From Elusimicrobiota bacterium (GTDB lineage Bacteria; Elusimicrobiota; Elusimicrobia; UBA1565; UBA9628), in the NCBI GenBank assembly GCA_028865585.1, contig JAGWJU010000088.1, positions 1 to 5,916 on the forward strand: a stretch of DNA of 5,916 bases, in the 5' to 3' direction. The position numbers and the translations under genes are program-made. Shown one piece after another: positions 1-5,910 of this stretch. Each line of letters opens with the position of its first letter. Positions within the stretch are counted from its first letter, which is position 1. Under the pieces are notes generated by a model. That model saw only the letters and a list, made by a program, of their open reading frames with translations, was not told where the DNA came from and did no database searches.

Positions 1-1
1 T

Positions 2-106
2 TGCTCTTCCTGCGGCAAGCCGCTGCAGGCGGACTGCCCAAAATGCGGAGCGCCGGCCGAAGCCGGCGCCCGTTTCTGCCCCGCGTGCGGGGCGAAGCTC
101 GCCTAG
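2..106 (+). CDS. C-terminal end of a zinc-ribbon protein (5' part outside the window)
   Basis: Reading from base 2 gives 34 residues and a TAG stop, with cysteines spaced as in double zinc-ribbon proteins. CSSCGKPL looks like the second half of one ribbon. CPKCG, ten residues, then FCPACGAKL forms a complete second ribbon. Each ribbon normally binds one Zn through four cysteines. In this family the ribbons usually sit at a protein end and are attached to membrane segments or other domains, so the job of the whole protein cannot be told from this fragment. The last cysteine pair lies five residues from the stop, so the ribbon is the true C-terminus. The gene converges on the deoxyhypusine-synthase-like gene, with 18 bases between the two stop codons. 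The family call is fairly secure and the function is unknown. Confidence 0.75.
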   Translation, partial: CSSCGKPLQADCPKCGAPAEAGARFCPACGAKLA

Positions 107-124
107 AGGGGCGAGCGGACCCCG

Positions 125-1180
125 CTAGCGCAGCGCGGTCGGGATTTTGGCCTTCTCGTCGTTTAAGAACGCGCTCCACTTGTGCGCGGTGCGGTTCTTC
201 CACGATCCCTTGTGATACGCGTAGGAGGCCAGAAGAGGCAGCGCCATGGTGGCCTCGGCGTAGACCATCTGCTCGCTGACGGTGTCGACTTTGCCCCAGG
301 AGCAGGCTTCGCGCAGCGTCGAGCCGGAGAGCGCTCCGTCCCGCTCGTCCGCGACCGTGATCTGCACGGCGTACTTGTGCATCTTGGTCTCAAGGCCGAT
401 CATCTCCGGTCCGACCGTGGCGTCTTGGGCGAAGTTCTTGGGAACGCCGCCGCCGATCATGAGGAGGCCCGTTTCCTTGGCCGCGAGCTTGACGCGGACC
501 AGCTCGAGGAAGTCTTTGGCCGAGTCGATGGAGGCGTGCTCCTCGGGATTGTGCCACTGGTGGTGCAGAAGCCCGAAGCCCGCCGAGCAGTCGGAAAAGG
601 CGGGAACGAAAATGGGCACGCTCTTTTGGTAGGCCGCGAGGACGACCGAGTCCTTGACCTTGCAGTTTTTGACCAGGTGTTTGCCCATTTCTTCGATGAA
701 CTCGCGCGAGGAGTAGGGGCGGGGCTTTAAGGTGCCGGCGATCCCGGAGATGGTCGAGTCGCAGATGCCCAGCTGATCCTCATCGATGAAGGTGTCGTAG
801 ATGCGGTCGACGCGAAGCGCGCGCATCTGCTTGTCGTCCACCCACTTGCTTCCTTTATAGTGCTTGAAGCCCAGGGCTTCGAAGAAGTCCTGGTCCACGA
901 TGTTGGCTCCGGTGGAGACGATGGCGTCGACCATGTTGTTGGAGACCATGTCGAACACGATTTTCTTCAGCCCCGCGGAGAACAAGGAGCCGGCCAGACA
1001 GAGAATGACGCTGCAGTCTTTGTCCGCAAGCATCTGATCGTAAATGGCGGCGGCGCGGGCGAGGTCCTTGGCCGAAAACGCCATCTTGGACATCGCCTCC
1101 ACCATCGCCACGGCGTTGTGCTTCGTTATGTCGAAATGAACGATGGGTTCCTTCAACACATCCGTCTTTTTCATCCCCAT
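125..1180 (-). CDS. Deoxyhypusine synthase-like protein (bacterial DHS/homospermidine synthase family)
   Basis: This 351-residue cytosolic protein has the length and motifs of the deoxyhypusine synthase family, which transfers the aminobutyl group of spermidine in an NAD-dependent reaction. Visible motifs in order are LAGSLFSAG (62-70), STGANIVDQDFF (89-100), VPIFVPAFSDCSAG (188-201), GGGVPKNF (243-250) and LREACSWGKV (289-298). K297 in SWGK matches the catalytic lysine of eukaryotic DHS (human K329), and E291 and W295 match its neighbours E323 and W327. The histidine that follows GGGVVK in the human enzyme is asparagine here (N249). Bacteria generally lack eIF5A, so the acceptor is probably a free amine such as putrescine, giving homospermidine; this is inference. 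I chose the ATG at 1180 because AAGGGG lies 5 nt upstream; ATG 1174 is the alternative. A longer reading to 1291 would add 37 residues unlike the family and would run over the divergent promoter. Confidence 0.87.
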   Translation of the reverse strand: MGMKKTDVLKEPIVHFDITKHNAVAMVEAMSKMAFSAKDLARAAAIYDQMLADKDCSVILCLAGSLFSAGLKKIVFDMVSNNMVDAIVSTGANIVDQDFFEALGFKHYKGSKWVDDKQMRALRVDRIYDTFIDEDQLGICDSTISGIAGTLKPRPYSSREFIEEMGKHLVKNCKVKDSVVLAAYQKSVPIFVPAFSDCSAGFGLLHHQWHNPEEHASIDSAKDFLELVRVKLAAKETGLLMIGGGVPKNFAQDATVGPEMIGLETKMHKYAVQITVADERDGALSGSTLREACSWGKVDTVSEQMVYAEATMALPLLASYAYHKGSWKNRTAHKWSAFLNDEKAKIPTALR

Positions 1181-1271
1181 GATTACCCCTTGCGTTGTTT
1201 GTTTTAATTCGGCAACGAAGAAATATTTTATAACATTGACGCAGCATCCACAATTTTTTTCGGCGTAGAAA
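1181..1271. promoter_or_regulatory. AT-rich divergent intergenic region between the DHS-like and HAD-like genes
   Basis: These 91 bases separate two divergent start codons and are far richer in A/T than the flanking coding DNA. They hold a clear promoter toward the minus-strand gene (separate entry). I see no convincing matching promoter toward the plus-strand gene. TATAAC at 1229-1234 could be its -10 element, but no good -35 lies at the usual distance. The two promoters would overlap back to back if that reading is right, so the two transcripts could compete for polymerase. Confidence 0.6.
1225..1253 (-). promoter_or_regulatory. Probable sigma70 promoter of the DHS-like gene
   Basis: On the minus strand, TTGTGG (1253-1248) is followed after 17 nt by TAAAAT (1230-1225), which matches the -10 consensus at five of six positions. 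An overlapping TATAAA lies two bases upstream. Transcription would begin near 1218, leaving a leader of about 38 nt that contains the AAGGGG ribosome site just before the ATG at 1180. The position and spacing are seen directly; activity is inferred. Confidence 0.5.
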
Positions 1272-2384
1272 ATGAAAAAATTTTTGAACATCGGATTTTT
1301 TTTCGCGCTCCTGTGCGCTCCGGCCTTCGCGTACTACACGCCGCGCAACCCGCACTACCACGAGTCCACGCGCAAAAAATCCGGGGCGCGCAAGGAAAAG
1401 AGCGGCGCGGCGGCGCTCGGCTCCGGGCAAAACCGCGCCGCGCCGGACGTCCTTGGTCCCGGCGGCTGGACTCCTTCGGTGCGCCGCGCCGTCGATGAGC
1501 TTATCGCGGATAAGGGCTTTTCCAGCAGGGGCTACGACGCGCAGAAGCCGCCCGTCGCGGTCTTGTCGTGGGAGGGCGTGTTCTACGTCCATGACGCGGC
1601 CGGCCAGGTCTTCCTCCAAATGGTGCGCTCCGCGAGGTTCAAGTTCGGCGACGAGTTCTGGTCCCAAGTCCCGATTGCCTACGGCCGACGAAAAATTCGC
1701 GCGGCCTACGAGCAGTTCTCCATTCTTCCGATGAATATTTGGGAGGACGAGCCGACCTACTTGCAGTACCGAAAATATTTCGTGGAGTCCTATCGGAACC
1801 AGTGCGAAGACGAGAGCTGGTCGAAGTGCCGGGCATTTTTGTCCAGACTTTTTGCCGGGTTCACTCCCCAAGAGGCCAGAGATTACGCCGCGACGGTCAT
1901 TAATTCCGAACTGCAGCAGCCCCTGGGCCAGGAGGTTTTTTCCGCGGGGCCGCAGGACGCTCGGCCGCTCAAAATTCAAAGCGGCCTGCGCGTGGTTCCC
2001 GAGGCGCAGGGGCTGGTCGCCGCGCTGCTTAAGGCGGGCTTCGACGTCTGGGTCATGGACGAGGATCCCCAGCCGGTCTTGGAGGCGGAGGCCGCTCCCG
2101 CCGGCATTTCGGCGGCGCGGGTCGTGGGCATCCGCACGAAGATCGTCGGGGGCGTCCTGACCGGGGACATCGAGGGGGACGTGCCCGCGCGAGGAGCCAA
2201 GACGGCCGCCGCGATTGCGGCCTTCGGCCGGGCGCCGGACCTGGTCGTAGGCGCCTCCTCCGACGACGCAAGCCTGCTCGGCTACGGCAAGGGCGTGCGC
2301 GTTCTCATCGACCACGGCGACAAGAAGCTCGACGCCAAGGCGCGCCGCGAGGGTTGGCTCCTCCAGCCCGCGTTCGGGCCCTGA
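1272..2384 (+). CDS. Exported HAD-superfamily protein with degenerate catalytic motifs (probable pseudophosphatase)
   Basis: The 370-residue product starts with a type I signal peptide (MKK, hydrophobic core 4-15, APAFA cleavage site after residue 20), so it should act in the periplasm or outside the cell. Residues 21-60 are basic and low in complexity. The rest follows the layout of SerB-like HAD hydrolases: a motif I region at 95-103 (VAVLSWEGV), a cap insertion at about 110-235 with C178 and C186 that could form a disulfide, a motif II region at 258-270 (DVWVMDEDPQPVL), K310 as the motif III lysine, a motif IV region at 322-336 (GASSDD), and a GWLLQP tail. Key residues are changed: the motif I DxDxT becomes S99-W-E101-G-V103, the motif II Ser/Thr becomes D263, and the first Asp of motif IV becomes A328. 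Classical phosphotransfer via aspartyl-phosphate therefore looks impossible. The frame is intact, so it is not a decayed gene. No good ribosome site precedes the ATG, but the signal peptide fixes the start. It heads the SDR/ALDH cluster. Confidence 0.72.
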   Translation: MKKFLNIGFFFALLCAPAFAYYTPRNPHYHESTRKKSGARKEKSGAAALGSGQNRAAPDVLGPGGWTPSVRRAVDELIADKGFSSRGYDAQKPPVAVLSWEGVFYVHDAAGQVFLQMVRSARFKFGDEFWSQVPIAYGRRKIRAAYEQFSILPMNIWEDEPTYLQYRKYFVESYRNQCEDESWSKCRAFLSRLFAGFTPQEARDYAATVINSELQQPLGQEVFSAGPQDARPLKIQSGLRVVPEAQGLVAALLKAGFDVWVMDEDPQPVLEAEAAPAGISAARVVGIRTKIVGGVLTGDIEGDVPARGAKTAAAIAAFGRAPDLVVGASSDDASLLGYGKGVRVLIDHGDKKLDAKARREGWLLQPAFGP

Positions 2385-2404
2385 ATTTTTACTATGATGG
2401 GGCC

Positions 2405-3175
2405 ATGAACAGGCTCCAAGGAAAAATTTGCCTCATCACCGGCGCGGGCTCGGGCATGGGCCGCGCCGCCGCCCTGCGTTTTTGCGCCGAAGGCGCCAGG
2501 GTGTTTGCGTGCGACTGGAAGAAGGACGCTCTGGAGGAGACCGCCGCGCTCGCGCGCAAAAACGGCGGGGATATCGCGGTCTTGGCCGGGGATGTCTCCA
2601 AGGAGGCGGAGGTCCGGCGCGCGGTGGAGGCCGTCGTCAAATCCTTCGGCGCGCTCCATGTCCTCTACAATAACGCGGGCATCTTCCCCGATGACGACCA
2701 TTCCGTGGTGAACACGGACGAGAAGGTTTGGGACAAGGTCTACGCCGTCAACGTCAAAGGCGTCTATCTCATGTGCAAGTATGCCATCCCCGAAATCATC
2801 AAGGCCGGCGGCGGATCGGTCATCAACGTGGCCTCTTTCGTGGCGCTGGTCGGCTGCAGCGTGCCGCAGGACGCCTATACGGCGTCCAAGGGCGCGGTCA
2901 TCGCGCTGACTAAATCCCTGGCCGTGCAGTTCGGGCCCAAAGGCGTGCGCTCCAACGCGATCTGCCCGGGGCCCATCGAGACCCCGCTTCTCATGGACTG
3001 GCTCCTGAAAGAGCCCAGGGAGAAAGCCAAGCGCATCAACCGCATCCCCATGGGGCGCTTCGGCAAGTCCGAGGATATCGTGAATTTGGCGCTCTATCTG
3101 GCCTCGGACGAAGCGGCGTGGACCAACGGCGCGGCTCTGGTGGCCGACGGCGGCATCACCGCCAACTATTTCTAA
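2405..3175 (+). CDS. NAD(H)-type short-chain dehydrogenase/reductase (classical SDR)
   Basis: This 256-residue protein has every hallmark of a classical SDR and the usual length. It shows the cofactor-binding TGAGSGMG (12-19), NNAG (89-92), structural N116, and the catalytic S144, Y158 and K162 in the YTASK context. The CPGPIETPL loop follows at 187-195. An Asp at the end of the second strand (D37, in ACDW) and D63 in AGDV favour NAD(H) over NADP(H). It should oxidise an alcohol or reduce a ketone in the cytosol. Sequence alone does not name the substrate; fatty-acyl, sugar and cyclic alcohols are all used by close relatives of this type. I chose the ATG at 2405 because the glycine-rich fold begins a few residues later; the in-frame ATG at 2354 lies inside the preceding gene. 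It begins 20 nt after the HAD-like gene, and its TAA overlaps the ALDH start. Confidence 0.9.
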   Translation: MNRLQGKICLITGAGSGMGRAAALRFCAEGARVFACDWKKDALEETAALARKNGGDIAVLAGDVSKEAEVRRAVEAVVKSFGALHVLYNNAGIFPDDDHSVVNTDEKVWDKVYAVNVKGVYLMCKYAIPEIIKAGGGSVINVASFVALVGCSVPQDAYTASKGAVIALTKSLAVQFGPKGVRSNAICPGPIETPLLMDWLLKEPREKAKRINRIPMGRFGKSEDIVNLALYLASDEAAWTNGAALVADGGITANYF

Positions 3176-4659
3176 TGGCTCAGGCCAAGGCGGAGAAAAA
3201 GGCCGTTAAAAAAGCGGCCGGAGCGCTCCCGACGCTCGGCCACTGGATCGGCGGCAAAGAACGTTCGGCGGCCTCGGGACAGACTCTGCCCGTCGTCAAC
3301 CCCGCCACAGGCTTGGATATGGCCGCCGTCGCGCGGGGGACCGCCCAAGACGCCGACGCCGCGGCCAAAGCCGCGGACGCGGCCTTGCGCGGCCCCTGGT
3401 CCAAGCTCTCTCCCCGCCAGCGGGCCCGCGTTCTTTTCGAGATCGCGCGCCTCATCCGGGAAAACGCGGAGTCTTTGGCCGAGCTGGAGTCGCAAAACGC
3501 CGGCAAACCCGTCGGCGAAGCGCGCGGAGAGGTGGAAGCGGCGGCTGGATGCTTCGAGTACTACGCGGGCGCCGTCTCCAAATTTTTCGGCGAGACCATC
3601 CCGGTGGGCGCGTCCGGCCTGGATTTTACGCTCAAAGAGCCCGTAGGCGTCTGCGCGCTCATCGTGCCCTGGAATTATCCCCTGGTCATCGCGTCGTGGA
3701 AACTCGCTCCGGCCCTGGCCTGCGCCAACGCCGTCGCCCTTAAGCCCGCGGAAGCCACGCCCTTGACCGCCTTGCGCCTGGCCAGGATTTGCGCCGAGGC
3801 GGGCGTTCCAGAGGGCGTCGTCAACGTGGTGACCGGCCTCGGCCCCGAGGCGGGAGAGCCCCTGGTCCAGCATCCCCTCGTGCGAAAGGTTTCCTTCACC
3901 GGATCGACCGCCGTGGGCCGGCATTTGATGGCCCTGGCCGCGCCGAGCCTAAAGCGCGTGTCCCTGGAGTTGGGGGGGAAATCGCCGAGCTTGATTTTCG
4001 ACGACGCGGATTTGGATCGCTGCGCGGCGGACGCGGCCGGCGCGGTCTTCTCCAACGCCGGACAGGACTGCTGCGCGCGCTCGCGAGCCCTGGTGCACGA
4101 GAAAATTTACGACGCCTTCGTGGAAAAGGTCGCCGTCTGCGCGAAAAAACTGCGCGTGGGCGACCCGCGGGATCCCAAGACCGAGATGGGGCCGCTTATT
4201 TCGCAAAAACAGAAGGACCGCGTGCTGGGCTACGTGGCGGCCGGGAAAAAAGAGGGCGCCAAACTTGTCTGCGGCGGCGAGGCTCCGGATCTGGGCGGAG
4301 GGTTTTTCGTGACGCCCGCGGTGTTCGCGCGCGTTTCGCCGCGCATGCGCGTGTTCCAGGAGGAGATTTTCGGGCCCGTTCTTTGCGCGACGCCCTTTAA
4401 GACCGAGGACGAGGCGGTCGCTTTGGCCAACGGCACGGACTACGGGCTCTCGGGCTCCATCTGGACCCGGGACGTGGGCCGCGCCATCCGCCTTTCGCGC
4501 CGGGTGCAAAGCGGGGTTTTGAGCGTCAACTCGTCCTCCAGCGTGCACATCGAGGCGCCCTTCGGCGGCTATAAGTCCTCGGGCGTGGGCCGCGAGCTGG
4601 GCATGAAGGCGCTCGAACTCTACAGCGAAGTCAAGAACGTCTTTATCTCCGATTACTGA
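3175..4659 (+). CDS. NAD(P)-dependent aldehyde dehydrogenase, betaine/aminoaldehyde dehydrogenase-like
   Basis: The 494-residue protein is a complete ALDH-superfamily enzyme that oxidises an aldehyde to a carboxylic acid. Visible signatures are PWNYP with N167 (165-169), K190 for cofactor binding, FTGSTAVG (241-248), the general base E265 in LELGGK, the catalytic C299 in NAGQDCC with a second cysteine beside it, EEIFGP with E397 (396-401), and the PFGGYKSSG region near the C-terminus (462-470). The GQDCCARSR context and the overall pattern resemble betaine-aldehyde and aminobutyraldehyde dehydrogenases, but ALDH substrate calls at this level are unreliable. The first 15 residues are rich in lysine and alanine and lie before the normal ALDH N-terminus. 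The start is set by TAATG, which overlaps the SDR stop by one base; no Shine-Dalgarno motif is seen there, so translation is probably coupled to the SDR. The gene converges on tatD, with six bases between the two stop codons. Confidence 0.92.
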   Translation: MAQAKAEKKAVKKAAGALPTLGHWIGGKERSAASGQTLPVVNPATGLDMAAVARGTAQDADAAAKAADAALRGPWSKLSPRQRARVLFEIARLIRENAESLAELESQNAGKPVGEARGEVEAAAGCFEYYAGAVSKFFGETIPVGASGLDFTLKEPVGVCALIVPWNYPLVIASWKLAPALACANAVALKPAEATPLTALRLARICAEAGVPEGVVNVVTGLGPEAGEPLVQHPLVRKVSFTGSTAVGRHLMALAAPSLKRVSLELGGKSPSLIFDDADLDRCAADAAGAVFSNAGQDCCARSRALVHEKIYDAFVEKVAVCAKKLRVGDPRDPKTEMGPLISQKQKDRVLGYVAAGKKEGAKLVCGGEAPDLGGGFFVTPAVFARVSPRMRVFQEEIFGPVLCATPFKTEDEAVALANGTDYGLSGSIWTRDVGRAIRLSRRVQSGVLSVNSSSSVHIEAPFGGYKSSGVGRELGMKALELYSEVKNVFISDY

Positions 4660-4665
4660 GGCGGC

Positions 4666-5472
4666 CTAAGCCGGAGCGGCCGCGGGGAATCGGTATAGGG
4701 CGCGGGCGTTCGCCGTGGTTTCGCGCGCCACATCCTCCAAACTCCTGCCGAAGACCTCCGCGACCTTGGCCGCGATTTCCGGGATGGCCGCGGGCTCGTT
4801 TCTCCTGCCGCGAGAGCTTTGCGGCGGCAGGTAGGGGCTGTCGGTCTCAAGGACCAGACGCTCCAGGCCCGCTTCGCGCAAGGCGGCGCGCAAGCCGTCG
4901 TTTTTTGGGTAGGTAACTGGGCCGTCCACGCCCAGCGCGAATCCGCGCTGAATCAAGAAAAGCGCGTCGTCGGCGTTTCCGGAAAAGCAGTGCACCACGC
5001 CCCAAAAACGGAACTCCGAGGGCGGATGCGGGCAGAGCTCGCCCACCACGCCGCGAAGATCCTCATAAGCGCCGCGGCAGTGGATGACCGCGGGCTTGCC
5101 CCAGGAGAGGCTTCCGGCCAAGAGCGCGCGGAAGGCCGCGACCTGAATCTCCTTAGGCGCGTCGGTCTTGACGTAGTCGAGGCCGATTTCTCCCACGGCC
5201 GCGACTTCCGGCAGCCGGGCCTTGGCGGCGAGGGCGTCCAGCAGGGCCAGCGAGAACTCCCGAGCGTAGTACGGATGCAAGCCCAGGGCGCACCGAAGCT
5301 GGAGTGGCCGGGCCCGGCTTAGAGCCAGGGCACCCGGCCACTCTGCGGGAGCGTCTGCAATCTCGGCGATGTTTATAACGCCGGCGGCGCGCGCCCGCTC
5401 CAACACGGTTTCCCGGTCGGCCTCGAACACGCCCTCGCCCAAATGGGCGTGCGTGTCGAAAAACTCAAGCAC
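4666..5472 (-). CDS. tatD: TatD-family metal-dependent hydrolase (putative DNase)
   Basis: The 268-residue protein matches TatD/YcfH hydrolases in length and in all metal-ligand motifs: DTHAHL with H8 and H10, GLHP with H66, VGEIGLDY with E95, IHCRG with H131, VHCFSG with H161, and ETDSPYLPP with D211. The downstream RGRRNEP segment (221-227) is also typical. Members are cytosolic TIM-barrel enzymes that use divalent metals, and several have 3'-5' DNase activity or roles in D-aminoacyl-tRNA or DNA quality control. The start is a GTG; no other usable start precedes the essential HxH motif. It lies 9 nt after the stop of the 94-residue gene, in the same frame, with no clear Shine-Dalgarno motif, so reinitiation or coupling is likely. 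It is often a single-gene housekeeping function, and nothing ties it to the SDR/ALDH operon. Confidence 0.93.
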   Translation of the reverse strand: MLEFFDTHAHLGEGVFEADRETVLERARAAGVINIAEIADAPAEWPGALALSRARPLQLRCALGLHPYYAREFSLALLDALAAKARLPEVAAVGEIGLDYVKTDAPKEIQVAAFRALLAGSLSWGKPAVIHCRGAYEDLRGVVGELCPHPPSEFRFWGVVHCFSGNADDALFLIQRGFALGVDGPVTYPKNDGLRAALREAGLERLVLETDSPYLPPQSSRGRRNEPAAIPEIAAKVAEVFGRSLEDVARETTANARALYRFPAAAPA

Positions 5473-5481
5473 CCGGAGGGC

Positions 5482-5766
5482 TTACCGGGCGAAGTACTTC
5501 CAGCGCCGCAGCGAGTGCTCCTTTTCCTGGGCCTGGCCCAGCAGGTGCTCCTCGACTTGGCCCCAACGGTCGTCGTCGTGATCGGCACGGGTGAGGTTGA
5601 GCCACGCCTGTTCGCCCCGCGAGAACGCGGGCGGGACAAATTTGGTTTCCAACGGCGGTTCAGCCGCGGGCCTAAACAGCAGGGTCTTCGGCTTCAGGGC
5701 TGCGGGCTTAGCGGCTTTGCGGACGGTTTTTTTTACGGCGGGCTTGCGCGCACGTTTCGCGATCAT
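5482..5766 (-). CDS. Small protein of unknown function with a lysine/alanine/proline-rich N-terminal tail
   Basis: I do not recognise this 94-residue protein. Residues 1-30 carry many Lys/Arg with Ala and Pro, like the tails of histone-H1-like or other nucleic-acid-binding bacterial proteins. Residues 31-50 are proline-rich and probably extended. Residues 50-94 look folded and mixed-charge, with an acidic patch (ADHDDD, 61-66), three tryptophans (W55, W68, W89) and a basic aromatic end (RRWKYFAR). There is no signal peptide or membrane segment. I chose the ATG at 5766 because GGAGG lies 10 nt upstream and a promoter sits at the right distance. An in-frame ATG at 5859 would place the start upstream of that promoter. 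It is first in a two-gene unit with tatD. A nucleic-acid-binding role is only a guess from charge. The conserved-looking C-terminal half and the good expression signals make it a real gene in my view. Confidence 0.7.
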   Translation of the reverse strand: MIAKRARKPAVKKTVRKAAKPAALKPKTLLFRPAAEPPLETKFVPPAFSRGEQAWLNLTRADHDDDRWGQVEEHLLGQAQEKEHSLRRWKYFAR

Positions 5767-5778
5767 CGTCGATAATCC

Positions 5779-5783
5779 TCCAC
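5779..5783 (-). promoter_or_regulatory. Ribosome binding site GGAGG for the 94-residue gene
   Basis: On the minus strand GGAGG lies 10 nt before the ATG at 5766. It is the best Shine-Dalgarno match in the window and decides the start of the small gene over the in-frame upstream ATG at 5859. Confidence 0.65.
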
Positions 5784-5812
5784 ACGAGAAGTCAATGTTC
5801 GCCGACGTGGGG

Positions 5813-5841
5813 AGTATAGCCCCCCAGCGCGGAAATTTCAA
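5813..5841 (-). promoter_or_regulatory. Sigma70-type promoter of the small-protein/tatD unit
   Basis: On the minus strand TTGAAA (5841-5836) and TATACT (5818-5813) are separated by exactly 17 nt, each close to consensus. Transcription would start near 5806 and give a leader of about 40 nt with the GGAGG site. The -10 element is straddled by a short perfect inverted repeat, TGGGG (5808-5812) and CCCCA (5822-5826), which might be an operator. The promoter itself is well supported by sequence; the operator idea is weak. Confidence 0.7.
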
Positions 5842-5855
5842 GGGGGCGTTTTGAA

Positions 5856-5910
5856 TCACTTAAAATGTTACCGAAGCAGGTATCGTCAACTCACCTAAAA
5901 TGTTACCGAA
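5856..5910. repeat. Pair of 20-nt direct repeats, 35 nt apart, in an AT-rich segment
   Basis: The 20-mer at 5856-5875 (core TAAAATGTTACCGAA) recurs at 5891-5910 with one mismatch (T to C at its fifth base). Start-to-start distance is 35 nt. Just before them the similar strings TGAATCAC and TCAACTCAC extend the resemblance. The segment 5851-5916 holds only 25 G/C in 66 bases, unlike the GC-rich genes beside it. Repeated binding sites near the tip of an insertion sequence (IS21-type elements carry such multiple terminal repeats) or tandem regulator sites upstream of the promoter at 5813-5841 are both possible. The window ends before this can be decided. Confidence 0.7.

Noticed and set aside
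114..126. AGCGG/CCGCT hairpin with a 3-nt loop between the zinc-ribbon and DHS-like stop codons, considered as a terminator.
   Set aside because: The stem is only five bp and is not followed by a T-tract in either direction.
1..279. A 92-codon plus-strand frame starting at base 1.
   Set aside because: It is Arg-rich and featureless, while the neighbouring frame from base 2 shows the ordered cysteines of a zinc ribbon and a stop at 104-106. Its right half lies opposite the DHS-like gene.
1236..1271. TTGACG at 1236-1241 as a -35 box for the HAD-like gene.
   Set aside because: No acceptable -10 element lies 16-18 nt downstream; the bases there are TTCGGC-like.
1181..1291. An N-terminal extension of the DHS-like protein starting at 1291.
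   Set aside because: It would overlap the HAD-like start codon and the promoter, has no ribosome site, and adds 37 residues unlike the family. ATG 1180 has AAGGGG at good spacing.
855..2315. A 486-codon open frame on the minus strand, antisense to the HAD-like gene and running into the DHS-like gene.
   Set aside because: It has no family motifs, is rich in Arg/Gly/Ala as expected from a GC-rich shadow frame, and overlaps two genes with clear motifs and start signals.
3172..3924. A 250-codon minus-strand open frame opposite the aldehyde dehydrogenase gene.
   Set aside because: The plus strand here encodes an unambiguous ALDH with all active-site motifs. The antisense product has shadow composition and no recognisable domain.
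4661..4683. GCGGCC/GGCCGC hairpin at the ALDH-tatD convergence, considered as a bidirectional terminator.
   Set aside because: The six-bp GC stem has an 11-nt loop and no T-tract on either strand, and such stems arise often by chance in GC-rich DNA.
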